Both the position numbers and the translations under genes were made by a program. From Ochotona curzoniae (Eukaryota > Chordata > Mammalia > Lagomorpha > Ochotonidae), in the NCBI RefSeq assembly GCF_017591425.1, contig NW_024466399.1:2480001-2544000 (forward strand): a DNA stretch of 64,000 nucleotides, written 5' to 3'. The notes under the pieces were generated by a model, which was given only the letters and a program-made list of their open reading frames with translations, ran no database searches and was not told where the DNA came from. Of the stretch, positions 25,101 through 37,401 are shown piece after piece. Position 1 is the first letter of the stretch. Each line of letters begins with the position of its first letter.

Positions 25101-26781
25101 GTGATAGCCAAAGTACTTGAGTTCTATGATAAAACATGCAACAGACCAATCTTCACAAGTTGGTGCTGACATAGTTTTACTTGTATTCAACTTATTATAA
25201 CAGATTCTCTGGTTATGGTGTGCTTGTTTATGTATAATTTTGTTCGTAAGAGGAGAGAAATAAGACATCCTGTTTCATAGCATGCTGGGCGAAACTTCTC
25301 AAAGCCAGAGTAGAAGATCCTTACGTGCATTCAACAAAACTGTTTCCTTAAAGAAATCAGCTGTAGGGAATCATCAGAGTCATATTTTGAGGATGTTTTA
25401 ATATAAAACTTCCTTTAAAATCATAGGATTTAGGTAATTCCCAATTTCACATGTTTCCATTTCATGTAACTGTTTAGTTCTTATTCATTAGTTTAAATCA
25501 TTGCATTGAGGGACTGAGTTTACTGGAGGAAAGAATAAAATGCAAAATCATTTAGAAATGTGTTGTCTACATGTGTGCAGCAGTGGAGAAATATGGGATG
25601 AGCATGGAGCAGCATGAGTATACTAAAAAAAAATATAGAAAGAGTGAACACATTGATTCTGTCTCACTGAGACAATAACTGAAAACTAACAGCTGTGTGT
25701 TTGGGGGTTAAAAACTTGGAGTCCTTTTTCGTGACGTAGAAATCTGGTGACATAGATCTTAATATGTCTGTGGTCTGATGTTTTTAGACTGTAAAAGCTT
25801 TGACTTAAGGAACTCATGCTCAACCCATAAAATGCTAGCACTCAGAAATGTTAGGTTCTCAGATAGTGTATGAATTCCCTGCTAAAATGTCTGTGAATTG
25901 ATGGGGATGTAAACGACTCACTGTGAACTTTTGCAGGTCCCTGGGAACAATCTTGTGCACGGGCCATGAATTGGGCCGGTGCAGCACAGGTTCCCCACTT
26001 TCAGGCCACAAGTTCTCTGTTCTTTTTCTGTTCTCCAGTAACATCCCTCCGGGCAGAGGTCCACCATTTGTCAAACCTGGATGCCCTAAGCTGTTTCTTT
26101 CTGTTAACACAAAGAATCAATGTGTCTACAAAATAAGCCATGCACAAAGTTTCAAACAAATTTTATCATTTTTCCCTGAAGTGTATTAAGTACTAGTGTA
26201 ATTTCACACATAAAATATCATTTCTCCATAATTCAATATTATATGTTTATATTGACACAAGCAGCCACATTCACAACTGAGGTTTGTAAAAGCCATGCAC
26301 CCATGTCTGATAAGTTTTTTAAATTGACTTGCCTAATTCTAGGACATACTAGGCAATGTGTATTTGTTGAATAAATACAATGTGTAATATCTTCTAAGGG
26401 CCTTAAATCCTATGTTGAGTATTTCATTTCTTGTGGTTTAAGGATTTCATATATATTTGATGGGTACTTTCCTAAGTAGCTCTCTTTAAGCTGTCTTATT
26501 TTTTCTAAAACTTCTTGGAAATGAAGATAAATTTGGAGGACACTAACCATTGATCACAAAAAGTAAAAGGTTATTAACTCGGGTGAAGAACTGAAGCAAG
26601 AATCAAGGAAAACCTAGAATCAGGAAATGGTCAGCGTGGATTCACTTATATCTCACTAGGCAGGACACAAAGATTAGTTACTCCTCACTAGGGTATTGAG
26701 GATTTCTCTGCACACCCCTCCTAAAACTGTTCTGCACCTCAACTGTTGACATATGAGTTATAAGCCAGTCTAGATTTCCCG

Positions 26782-26802
26782 AAAAAAAAAAAAAAAAAAA
26801 AA
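26782..26802. repeat. Poly(A) run
   Basis: Twenty-one A residues after 'tctagatttcccg'. No retroposed body is evident directly upstream. Confidence 0.8.
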
Positions 26803-26854
26803 CAGGTTCAGCAAAGTTATGTTTCAACAGTATAAAATGCTAAATACTATAATA

Positions 26855-27340
26855 AAAATAGACATGAGACAGCTGAATAGTAATCCAGAGCCATTTTAAG
26901 GTGTATAGAACCCGGTTGTATATAAACTAAAATTGAAATGTCAATGAAGAAGTCACAGGATGTGGTTAAGAACTTACATTTTTTTTAACATATTGGTTAC
27001 TCAATACTATGTCAACTACTTCCATAAAGTTATAAAGTGTTGCTGATGTTATGTTGGGGCTTTTAATTGATCAGGATGATACTCTGCTGGGTCTACCTTC
27101 AGACCGGAGATGGTCCCCCAAAAAACTATTGAACTTACCTGGACAATAAGATGCTGGACTCTATGCTTGGTATATGCTTGCAATGAAAGAGTTTCAACTG
27201 AATTTGAACTGTGGTAATGCAACAAGGTGGAGGAATTCACCATGGGGGGAGGGGTTTGGGGAGGGATGGGGGGGATTCCTAGTGCCTATAAAACTGTGTA
27301 AAACTGTGTCACATAATGCAATGTAATTAATAAAAAAAAA
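26855..27340 (+). mobile_element. L1 3' UTR copy (copy 1 of 3)
   Basis: About 480 bases that recur at 44740-45207. Start 'gagacagctgaatagt', middle 'gtcacaggatgtggttaaga', then a strong polypurine tract (ggggggaggggtttgggg) and a terminal poly(A) after 'gtaattaataa'. A G-rich polypurine tract before poly(A) is characteristic of L1 3' UTRs, so I read this as a severely 5'-truncated, relatively young lagomorph L1. An independent short retroposon mobilised by L1 is the alternative. Confidence 0.7.
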
Positions 27341-27639
27341 ACACTCTGAGGTGAGGGTTTAGTTTCACATAGCTCTTTTTTATCATGCATGCTCCTTCAG
27401 TTTGAATGAATGCATGGATTAATGAAAATACGATGAAACACACAGGTATCATATCATGGTTCACCTCTTTTCGGGAGCTGTTACTGCCCAAGTATTGAAA
27501 CAAGGGTAGCCTCCTTCACAGTTATACTAAAGCCAAACTCACGAAGCCTGTCATTGGGAATGCCCCACCAATGCCTGCAGGCAGCATGTCCCACACATCA
27601 CGTCGTAGTAAAGGAGACGTGTATGCGATGTTTGAAAGC
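27341..27639. other. Unrecognised sequence
   Basis: A short interval between two L1-derived segments. Nothing recognised. Confidence 0.4.
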
Positions 27640-28280
27640 ACTGTTTCTCCTTTAATTACTAGGGCTTGTTGATTTGATTTACCCTCTGATTTGCCTTCAA
27701 GATTTTCTACCTGGGAGCATACACTATGTAATGATTTCTATCTTTAGTATAAGGAATCTTAAGAAAGTCATCTATAGCATTAGAGCCTTAATCTCCCTTC
27801 AGATCCATCAGCATTTATTTTAAATGGTCAGGTGCTCTATCATTAAGTGATTATAAATTTACCATAGTTACAGCTTCCTATGGAATTGGTCCCTTAATAG
27901 GACACAATGCCATCCTTTGTCTCTTTTAACAGTTTTTGTATTAAAATTTATTTTGTCTTATATTGGGATGCCAATATCTGCTTGCTTATTATTTCCATCA
28001 ACCTGAAATTTCTTTTTCCATCATGTCACTTTCAGTCTAAGTTCATTCTGTTCCACATGGGCAGAAAATACTTGGATATTGCCTTTTAATCTACTCATTC
28101 AGTTTGAATATTTTAATTGGAGGATTTAGGCCATTTATTTTCAAGGTGATTATTCATAAGCAATGACTCAGTTCTGTCATCTACTTAAGTATTCCTAATG
28201 TTTGTTTTGGATTCTCCTTGTACAATAACTAGGAAATGTTTTGCCCACACATTATTTCATGGTGCTATCTTTCAGGCAAC
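27640..28280 (-). mobile_element. L1 internal fragment, antisense
   Basis: Diverged LINE-1 coding sequence read on minus. The plus strand shows the well-known antisense L1 text 'catcctttgtctcttttaac', 'ttgtcttatattgggatgcc' and 'ttttaattggaggatttagg'. Many stops and indels; no function expected. It does not include a 3' UTR or tail. Confidence 0.75.
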
Positions 28281-28789
28281 GTAGCATTTCTCTCTTGCAC
28301 ATTTTAGAATCTTATTGTCTCACTTTTGACAGATTAACTATTTATTGCATTGTAATGAAAATCTATTCTTATAAAAATCATGATTTTCTCCATAGAAGCA
28401 GAGAAAGCAACTGAAACCCCGTTGCATGAGGAAAAACCATAAACCAAACTGATATAAGGAATAAATCACAAAACATTCAAGTCAATATGTAAGAAACTCG
28501 TGGCCAGGATCATATTGCATTAGGATAATCTGGAAACATTTCCACTCAGATCTGGAAACAGGATTCTCACTCTCAGTGTTCCTAGTCAGTGTGGTTCTTT
28601 GAGTTAAAACAAGAGCCGTTATACAAAAGAAACGAAAAGGATTCGAGTGAGAAAGTAAGTGAGGTGATGTTTGTTTTCAGAGGGCAACTAAAAGACTTCA
28701 CTAAGAGATTATTTTTAAAAATAATTTTTTCCTAATTTTTACATATTTGATTAGGGTGTAAAGATCAAGGGCTAGAGAAAAGTGGGCGA
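28281..28789. other. Unrecognised sequence
   Basis: AT-rich, no gene or repeat recognised. It bridges an antisense L1 fragment and the degenerate array. Confidence 0.4.
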
Positions 28790-31034
28790 AACCATTGTTT
28801 TGGTATTCTCTTTTTTTCCTTTCTGTATCTGGGGAAAGGGGAAAGATAAGGGGAAATAAGCCACACCCAGCCTCACACCCATCCCAGGGTCTCCTATGTG
28901 AGTCATGCTCCAAGGGTCCTGCTCGAGTGGTTTTGATAGTTCAACAATTCTGTATTTCTGCTGATCCTGCTACTCCAGTCACGGTGAAATCTCTCCAGAC
29001 TCCACTGGCTGACATAGTCCACCTTAGTCTCCATTTGCCCAGATATTCACTGCCAACTCTTTGCTCCAGTGGTTGATCAATTTGTTCTGTTCTCTGTTAT
29101 GGTACCAGGTGTTCTCTGAAGGCTTTAGTGTACTGCCATATACTCCATGTGCACCTGGATATGCTGTCCACTCCTCCATCTAAGCCACTGAGGAGGCCCA
29201 ACTCTGTCACATGCACTCCACAGTCAGACTGTAGAATCTACAATTCTCTCCATGGTTGGAATTCTGAGTCCAGCAGTTCAATTGGGAGGATTCCCAAAGA
29301 AACTTCTTCTGCAGTGATCTGAAACCTGATTCTTGTGTGTGCTTGCCAATACCGGGTCCAGCACAGGCTGTAGCCCCAATCAGCTTATACACATGCTGCT
29401 GGTTGCAATTGCTGGGTCAATTGTCTCCGCCCCTGTCTTATACGCAAACTAATAGGTGTTGCAGTCCAGCCTGATCATGCACACCACACACTCAGCCACC
29501 ACGCAAACAAGTGGAAGCTGATACCTAGTCTGAGCAACCCACAATAACTTCCACCAGGCCCACCTCTTGCCCTGGTTCCTGTGCTTGCCAGTATGTACAG
29601 CAGACTGAGTCTGTATGTCCCATATCCTGTTCAGCTCTTATACATGTCAATGAGCATTGAAGCCTAGTTCAATCCAACCAGTCCCATTACCCAGCCCACA
29701 CATTTGCTAGCAAACACCATTCTATGTCTAGCCATGCCTGTCCGAGTCCTGGTTCTCATGTTCACCAGTGTGAGTGGTAACCCAAGTAGTAGGTGCCCAC
29801 TGTTTCCCTATTGGCCCATTCCCACTAAAAGATCTTGCATTCTCCAAGTGGTTCTATAGTTTAGTCCAATAGAGTTTTCTCCCTGTGCCAGCATCTGCTA
29901 GCTGATGCTGCAACAAAGCCAAGTTAGCCCCCAATCCTGACCCCAATGTATACTGACCTGGAATGACCCACACACAGTTCTGGCTCTCAGATTTACTAGT
30001 GGGTGATGCGAACTGGCCCAGCCTGACTTGTTCCAGAGATAAGCCAATGGTCAGCCATGGGCACCATAATGGCCTGGCCTGGGCTGCTCCCTTTCTTGGT
30101 TCTTGTGTCCCAAGAGAGGAGTTGCCAAGTTCCTCCATCAGTACCTCTCCCAGTGACAGATCTCAAGCACATTGAGTCCATGGGCCAACCATACTCCTGT
30201 CCTAGCCAGAACAGTGGTCTTTCCTGACTAGACATCACCCATTCCGGTTCTTATTATTGGGTGCTACAGCCCAGCAAAGCCTGGTCCATACCCAGACACA
30301 GCTCACACATGGCTCAGCAGGGACAGAGACTTATCCCAGCCCATCCTACACTCATCCTAGTTCTCATGAGCTCCAATGGGTACTGGAGTCTAGCCCAGTC
30401 TTGCATGCCCCAGACCCAGTCCACACCCATGCTGAAAGATGCTGCAGCCATGTCCAGACCAGACCACAGCCCCCACTCACCATGGGACCCACAACCCAGC
30501 CAGGGCATCCCCTTTGTTCCCGAGCCAGGCCTGATCCCAGCCACAGATCTTGCTCATGCAAGTGGGTGATCTGACCAAGGTTGGCGTAGTTCCTCTCCTA
30601 TCTTGGCCTTTACCTTTGGACATTGCAGCCTGGCCTGACCCAGTTGGCCACCAATCCCAGTTCTTGCTGGCAGGTACTGCAACCTGACTGCTCAGTCTGC
30701 TTTCATCCCTGACTCATGTAAACCGGTAGGTGTGGCTGCATAGCCCAGCATGACCTGCACTCCATTCTGGTTTCTGCACTTGCCAGTGGGCTATAGTTCG
30801 GTCAGTTCTGTCTAGTATCACCCACTTTCAAGAAAAGCTCGCACACTTGCTGGCGGATGGAGGTATCCTGCCCAGCCAGCCCAATATCTAGGGTTGGACC
30901 ATGTGCTCACCAATAGAAACTATGACCCAATAGTGGAGTTTCCCAGTTTCCCCAGCTACAACCATGTAGCTGAGGAATCTAGACACTCATGCCACTGCTC
31001 AAACTTACCTGGACTCAGCCTCCACTAACAGATT
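28790..31034. repeat. Degenerate C/T-rich tandem array (minisatellite-like)
   Basis: About 2.2 kb of pyrimidine-rich sequence. A loose motif of the form (cctggttctt)(gtgcttgccagt)(gggtgctgcagcccagcctgg) returns at irregular spacing, roughly 60-200 bases. Recurrences of the 'ggttctt'-type core are seen near 29326, 29571, 29747, 29974, 30095, 30241, 30352, 30654 and 30765. Base composition is far from the AT-rich flanks, and there are no CpG islands. The right edge abuts L1 ORF2 sequence directly. The first 300 bases (28790-29100) look non-repetitive and may be a separate leader. Overlapping proline/histidine-rich open frames around 30257-30574 exist in several frames on both strands and are not genes. 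I cannot name the family. Confidence 0.6.
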
Positions 31035-32960
31035 ATTGTAACTCATTCCAGACTTTGCTAAAGTTACAGGATATAAAACCAACACACAAAAGTCAATAGT
31101 ACTTGGATACACAAACATAGTTATGGCTGTGAAACAACTTACAAAATCAATCCCACTCACAGTCGTAACAAAAAATTAAAATGCCTTGACATAAATTTAA
31201 CTCAAAGTTGTAAAAGATTTCTACAATGAAAATTACATAACACTAAGAATAAAAATATAGGAAAACATAAAAATTAGAAAACTCTTCCATGTTCATGGAT
31301 TGGAAGAATTAATGCCATCAACATACCTATACTACATTAAGCAATTTACAGATTCAGTGTGATGCCAAATCAAAATATCAAATATGTTCTTCTCAGGTCT
31401 AGAAAAATGATTCTAAAATACATGTGGAATCATAAAAGACACCAAATAGCTAAAACAACCTTAGATGATAAAAGCTGGAGGCAGCACAGTAACAGATTTT
31501 AAGGCATATTACAAGGTAGTAATAAACAAACCCACCTGGTACTGGATGAGAATAGATATGTAGATCAATGAAACAGATTAGAGACCCCAGAAATAAACCT
31601 ACATATACACCGCCAGCTTTTTTTTTTTCCAAATGCACTGAGTTCACTCCCTAGAGAAAGGATTGTCTCTTCAACTATTACTGTAGGAGAAATTGGATGC
31701 CTCCATGCAGAAATACGAACCGTGACTCCTCATCTTTACCTTATACAAAAGTTAACTTATGATGGATCACATACATAAACTTATGATCTGCTAGAGCTCA
31801 TAGGGGAAACACTGCAGGACATCAGCATAGGCAAGAGCTTCTTGGATAGGCCCCCCAGAGACACAATAAAGGCGAAAATAGACAAATGGGATTCCAGCAA
31901 GCTAAGAAGCTTCTGGGCAGCAAAGGGAATTCTCAACAGAGTAAAGAGGCAGCTTACGGGGTGGGAGAAAATGTTTACACAGTATGTATCTGACAAAAGG
32001 ATTAACACCCAGAGTATAGATGGAGCTCAAGAAAGTCAACAACAACAACAACAAATAACCCGGTCAAAAAGTGGGCCAAGGATGTTAACAGTACTTTTCA
32101 AAGGACTAAATAAAGTGGCTCACAGACAGAGGAAAAATACTCGGGATCACCAACCATCAGGACAATATAAGTATAAAACGCCATGAGGTTTCACCTCACT
32201 CCATTTAGAATGGCCATCATCCAAACACAAATAATAAATGCTGATGAGGCTGGAGCGGGGATATGTGCCCAAACTGAAAGCTGGTGTGGATGTAAATGAA
32301 TAAAACCATGATGGCAGGCATGGAGACTCCCCCAAAATCTGAAAATAGACCTAACCATATGAAACAATCATTCCACTCCTGAGAATTTACTCAAATAAAA
32401 TGAAATCAGTGCAAGAAAATATTATCTGTACCCACATGTTGAAGTTAGCTCAATTCCCAATAATTAACATGGAATCAATTCAGATGTCCATCAACTGATG
32501 GCTAGTTGCAAAAATTACATTATACATATAGGATGGACTACTTCCCATACATAAAAAATGAAATCCTGAATTTTGTAACAAAATAAATGCAGTTGGGATC
32601 ACACAGACCAGTCTCCAAAAACAAATGTTTTTTCTCCGATTTGTGGTAACTAACATACAGAGTAAAAATTTCACTATCTATGTGTGAAATTGACATCTTG
32701 ATAATTGATTATTGTCCACAGGTTTTTGTCCATGCTCCTCCTGAACAGTGGCTTGTTGTATTTACCATTTGTTGAATGGTTCATTTAGTGGAGGGTTAAA
32801 CTTCATGATTATAAAAGGAAATTAGAAGTATGCCATAAAAATTAAAACAAAAATACAGACAGAATTGGGGGCGTGAGTGAAGGGACGTGGGATGGGACGT
32901 GATTCTGTTCTTACAAATGTATTTACGAAGCATATCAAATTTGTCTTCTTTTACAAACAA
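31035..32960 (+). mobile_element. L1: ORF2 3' half and 3' UTR
   Basis: Sense LINE-1 starting inside ORF2 after the reverse transcriptase core ('gctaaagttacaggatataa' encodes the conserved sKVtGYKtN-type segment) and continuing through the C-terminal region. Landmarks: 'tccatgttcatggattggaa', 'ataggggaaacactgcagga', 'cacctcactccatttagaat' and 'tcagatgtccatcaactgat'. The 3' UTR includes a 'gggggcgtgagtgaagg' purine tract. The frame is broken many times; one remnant at 31842-32186 reads through a (CAA)n run. It lacks a clear poly(A) tail. The 5' side is replaced by the tandem array. Confidence 0.85.
32037..32055. repeat. (CAA)n within L1
   Basis: About six CAA units in the L1 ORF2 remnant, giving a polyglutamine run in the local frame. 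Confidence 0.8.
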
Positions 32961-33557
32961 GAAAGTTGGTTTTGTGTTTTTGAGGTTTTTATTTTTTTCC
33001 CCGCATTCAGCAACCTGCCTCAGACCTGAGGTCTCTCCTCTTCATTTTACCTTCCCCGTTTAAAAGACTAATGACCTCTACATTATTAAATCTTATAAGA
33101 CGTTCTTCAGACTTCTTATTAAACCGCAGCAATCAGTACTGCTGCTCAACATAAAAAATCTACAGAAATATTTGGCCCTTGTTTTCTGTGACATTGCCAC
33201 CTTCTTACCTCTCCACACACCATGTTGTTCTTCGTATTCTCATCTCCTTTTTCTAGATACTTTCTTTAGAATCTCCACCTACTTCCGTCCTCTGTATTCT
33301 TCTTCACATTTAGAATTTGGGGGATCCAAGTACGCACCATCTTGAGTCACAAATGTGAATATTTAATCTTGAGCAATTACGAATTCTACCTCTTACAATT
33401 TTGTACTCCTACTTACTTTTTCAATTTTTAACCGTATTTTAAATACGTTGTGTCAAAAGAAGTGCCACATCACCATTACAGTTCTACTGTTCCTTCGTTA
33501 TCAGTGGAAGGATTTCACACATATCTTGTCTATGACAATAATAAAGTTTTGAATACT
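32961..33557. other. Unrecognised pyrimidine-rich sequence
   Basis: Begins with a T-rich run near 32988. Otherwise no repeat or exon recognised. The texture hints at an old L2-like LINE but I cannot support it. Confidence 0.4.
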
Positions 33558-33866
33558 TTAAAAAATATGTATTTATTGGAAAGAAGAGCGTGCAAGAGGG
33601 GGAAGAAGAAGTAGAGAGAGCTTCCTTTTGCTAAACAACTCCTCCAAATGGCTGTAAGTCGGGGGTTTAGGCCGGTCCAAACCCAGCGACAGGAATTACA
33701 TTTTAGGCTCTTACATGGTTAGCAGGGATTTGATTGCTTTCCCAGGCACATGAATGAGGAAGTGAATCAGAAGCAGAGGAATCAGGATTCAAACCAGGAA
33801 TTCCTACATGGATCATGCAATGCTGGACTCTGAGACAGTGGCTCAGCCTGCTGTACCGGCTCCAGC
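33558..33866 (-). repeat. CSINE, diverged
   Basis: Antisense copy: 'taaaaaatatgtatttattg', GA-rich block, 'gctttcccaggcacatgaat', 'ggaagtgaatcagaagcag' and a right-hand end 'cagcctgctgtaccggctcc', which is the complement of the SINE head (ggagccggtaca...). Confidence 0.87.
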
Positions 33867-34319
33867 GTTCAGTGTTGACATGTAGCTTTTATTTTAAATT
33901 CAGCTGGCATTTGTGGAGTGATAATACTATCAACATAAGTAAACACACAACAAATGTAAGAAGTATTTATTCATCCTCACATTTATCCGTTTATTTGACA
34001 AATCTTGATTTTGTACTATTAGCCACACTTTGTTCTATGTAGCTAAATTAAAGCAAAAAACACAAGTCATAATTCTTCCCTTGATGAATTTATATTTTCT
34101 GCACATTTTTCTTCATAAACACTAACCATTATCCCAGTCATACTTATTTTATTCTTGAAACCAGCCATCTATTCAACAACTTTTTTATTCACATTAAAAT
34201 CTTAATTCCAGCTACTATTTTCTCTCCCGGTATCGATACAATTGCTTACTTTTTGGTTTGTTTGCATCTTTTAAACTCTGTTTTGATCCAATATTGAAGA
34301 TATTACTTCTGCAATGGAA
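33867..34319. other. Unrecognised AT-rich sequence
   Basis: No repeat or gene recognised. Confidence 0.4.
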
Positions 34320-34740
34320 TCTTTATTTAGATATGGTTCATAAACCACATTAATTCATCCATTGTAAATAATGTAATTCAAATATTCTGCTTATAGAGTC
34401 GTGCAATCATTAACATGAAACATTAGAGAACATTTTTTATCCTCATTAAATCCCTCTCATATTCCTTAAAAGTCTTTCTCTACTTGATTTTTATAGTATC
34501 CCCAGCCACAAAGGCCATTTATAAAGTATCTCTACAGATCTGCCCATGGGTTAATACAAATTATGTTATTCAGGTAATTCATATCAATTGTTTAAATCAG
34601 ATTTCATACAAATAGAAGCATAAAATATGTTATCTACAACTGGTTTGTCTCATATGGTATGACAGTTTCAAGGTTCATTCATGTTGTGGTACAGACCAGT
34701 ACTTCATTTCTTTATACAGGCAAATGCCTATGTAGGGGAG
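34320..34740 (-). mobile_element. Old L1 3' UTR, antisense
   Basis: The plus strand carries the antisense text of an old mammalian L1 3' end: 'gtcgtgcaatcattaacatg', 'tttcatacaaatagaagcat', then 'cagtttcaaggttcattcat' and 'gttgtggtacagaccagtac'. Heavily mutated. It fades out near the start of the ORF2 end. Confidence 0.7.
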
Positions 34741-35284
34741 CATCTGATTCTTAGTTATACATACAAGGAACCTGAAAGCTATCGCTCCATACTAACAACA
34801 ATTGAAAGGTAAATAAACTGAAAAAATAATGAACTTTCTCTTTTCATAAGAAGTGAGGAGATAACCGCACTGCCTCCGATGTTGGTGAGATGGGCAGGTG
34901 AATACCCAATCTTGACAGACTAGTAGAATGACTCACAGGGAGAAACCAACATGGGGACCAGTTCTTGTGTAGGAAAGCCGGAACTGCACTTGTGGAACTG
35001 TTGATGTGGATGACACAGAGCTGAAATGTCCCAAGGCATCAAGTTATGGAGAGTGTTCTATATTTCTGTCGGATCAATCAGGTTCTCACATAAAAAACAG
35101 AGTGAGCCACAGAAATAGACACGACAGGAAAAGCTTCAAAAAGTCGTGGTTAAAGTAATAAACATTGCATAGCAGGGGTAAGGCAGGAAACGTACGCTGA
35201 AGGATAGATATCTTAGAAGGAATAAATGCTAGAGTTCAACAAAAGTGTGTTGGGGGTTGAAGAATGTCTATAGTGAGATGATCT
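34741..35284. other. Unrecognised; possibly L1 5' sequence
   Basis: Sits between an antisense L1 3' end and sense L1 ORF1. The purine-rich sense text could be the 5' part of the same ORF1-bearing element, but I cannot align it. Confidence 0.3.
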
Positions 35285-35457
35285 GCACTTGGATGTGGCT
35301 GAGAATGGAACCTCTGTGACTAGGAATATACCAACAGAAACTTTAGAGATAGAAAGAAAAAGAAAAAAGAGTGGGTTAAAGACATGGCAAATTCAAGGGC
35401 TGTGGAACAACTGCAAAAAAACTGCCTGGAGTGTGAAAAGAAGTTTTAAAAGAAAGT
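35285..35457 (+). mobile_element. L1 ORF1 remnant, sense
   Basis: Encodes an L1 ORF1-like coiled-coil region. In the frame starting at 35289 the peptide has TETLEIERKRKKSGLK and then IQGLWNNCKK, equivalent to the usual 'iqelwdnykr' segment before the RNA-binding domain. It stops abruptly at about 35457, where sequence switches to antisense L1 ORF2. It lacks the rest of ORF1. Confidence 0.65.
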
Positions 35458-37400
35458 CCAAAGATTTTCTCCCATTCTGTTGGTGAAGTCTCTGTTTTGT
35501 TGGTTGTCTCCTTTGCTGTGTAGACTCTTCTCAGCTTGATGCAGTCAAATTTGCTCATTTCAGCTTTGACTGTTTGACCTTTCTAAGAAGTCTTTCCCAA
35601 CTTCTATAATTTTGAGTGTTTCCCTCTAATGGTTCGATGGTTCCTGGGTGCAGATTTAAGTCCTTGATCCACTTAAAGTTGATTTTTGTATAACGTGAGA
35701 ACTGGGGTATTTGTGCTTCTTACCTCTACAAGCTGTTATCCAATTGTCCCAACAGCATTTGGTGAAGACTCCAGGCTTTTCCCTGCATTATTTTCAGTTC
35801 TCCATGTGTGGGCTTCCTTCTGGAATTTCTATTCTGTTCCATTGATATTCTTTTCTGGTTTTGTACGAGTAGCAAATTGTTTTGATGGCCGCTGCCCTGC
35901 AGTATGTCTTGAGGTCTGGAATTGTGATTTCTCCAGCTTGATTTGTATTTCTTCAGGATAGCTTCAGTTATTCGTGTTCTCTTGTGTTTCCGGATGAACC
36001 TTTCTATTATCTTTTCTATTTCTGAAAAGAATGCTGTTGAGATTTTTTTACTGTGATCACGCTGGATCTCTATATTACCTTTGCTATTATAGAAATTTTG
36101 ATGATGTTGATCCTGCCAATCCAGGAATATGGTTAAGTTTCACCATCTTTTAAAGTCTTCTTCTATTTCTTTTTTTTTCCCCCGATTTTTATAATTTTCA
36201 TTGTAGAGGTCTTCTACATCTTTAGTTGGGTTATTCCAAGGTATTTGAGATACCTCTCTGCTATTTTAAAGGGGACTGTACTTACAATTTCTCTCTCAGC
36301 CATGGAGTTTTTTGTGTATATTAGCGCTTTTGATTTCTGTTCATTAATTTTTGTATCCTGCTACCCTGACAAAAATTATCTTGTGAGTTCCAACAGTCTC
36401 TTGACTGAATCTTTTGGTTCTCCTAAGTAGAGAATCATGCCACCTACAATTAGGGATAATTTTAATTTCTAATTTCTGACTTGAATTACTCTAATTTTTA
36501 TTTCTTCTCTAATAGTCTCTGGCAAGGACGTCCAATACTGTATCAAGCAGCAGTGGTGAAAGTGGATTTCCTTGTCTAATTCCAGATCCTAATGGAAAAG
36601 CTTTCAGCCTTTCCCTATTTAGTATGATGTGACATTGGATTTTCTGTATATGGCTTTGATCTTGTTACAGAATCTTCCTTCTATGCCCATCTTGCTTAAG
36701 GGTTTTGGCATGAATTGGTGTTGGATTTTATCAGATGCCTTCTCTGCATCAATTATGATGACCATACGGTTTTTATTTTTCAGTTTGTCAACATGGTGAT
36801 CACATTTATTGATGCGTGATTGATAAGCCATCCCTGCATGCCTTGCATCAGTTTCACCTGGTCCACTGCTGGATCCTGTTGGCTAGTATTTTGTTGAGAA
36901 TCTTTGCATTTACATTCATCATGGGTGTAGGTCTGTAGTTCTCTTTTCCTCCTGTTTTCCTATCTGGCTTTGGTATTAATGTCATATTGGCTTCATAGGA
37001 AGAGTTCGGAAGGACTGCCTCCCTTCCTACTATTTGAAATAGAAGATTGGGATAAGATCTTGAAACATTTGGTAGAAATCAAAGTGAAGCCATCTGGTCT
37101 AGGCTTTTCTTGTTTGGGAGGGATTTAAGTACTAATTCAATCTCAGTACTTGCTAGAGGTCTATTTAGATTATTAATTGCCTCATGATTCAATTTTGATA
37201 GATTGTATATGTCCAAAAATCTATTCATTTCTTCTGGGTCTTCTGACTTTTTGGCTTGTAATGGTTCCTAATAATCCTCTGTATGTTTGAGGTTATCTGT
37301 TGTTCTATTCTTTTTCATCTCTGATACTATTGATTCGTACCTTCTCCCTCCATTTTTTTCACTAGTGAGCAATCTATTTTTGTTGGTTTCCTCCAGGAAC
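35458..37400 (-). mobile_element. L1 ORF2, antisense, RT and C-terminal part
   Basis: About 1.9 kb of LINE-1 ORF2 on minus. The frame at 36619-36831 reads VIIIDAEKASDKIQHQFM, the L1 reverse transcriptase palm segment around the first catalytic aspartate (usual form: ...IDAEKAFDKIQHPFM). Antisense landmarks run from 'gattttctcccattctgttg' at the left to 'gtttcctccaggaacc' at the right. No 3' UTR or poly(T) is present at the left end; instead ORF1 sense sequence abuts. Frameshifts and stops make it inactive. It is less diverged than the L1 at 37930-42055. Confidence 0.88.
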
Positions 37401-37401
37401 C

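Larger units (their letters stand above)
20251..26854. other. Long stretch without recognisable repeats
   Basis: The longest stretch here with almost no recognisable transposons, apart from simple repeats. I see no coding exon I can defend. Consecutive minus-strand frames at 21362-21727 (121 codons) and 21666-21962 (98 codons) overlap in different frames and match no family I know. At 25923-26180 a plus-strand frame follows an acceptor-like 'tgaacttttgcag', again without a recognisable product. A T-run occurs at about 22885-22901. It may contain conserved non-coding DNA. Confidence 0.4.

Noticed and set aside
25923..26189. Possible exon after an acceptor-like 'tttgcag'
   Set aside because: The peptide is unrecognised, the minus strand is open as well, and no matching donor or neighbouring exon is visible.
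30257..30574. Proline/histidine/serine-rich open frames on both strands
   Set aside because: They arise from the C/T-rich tandem array, which stays open in several frames at once because of composition. No start context or conservation evidence.
31842..32186. Plus-strand 114-codon frame with a polyglutamine run
   Set aside because: It is L1 ORF2-derived DNA read partly out of frame; the glutamines come from a (CAA)n run.
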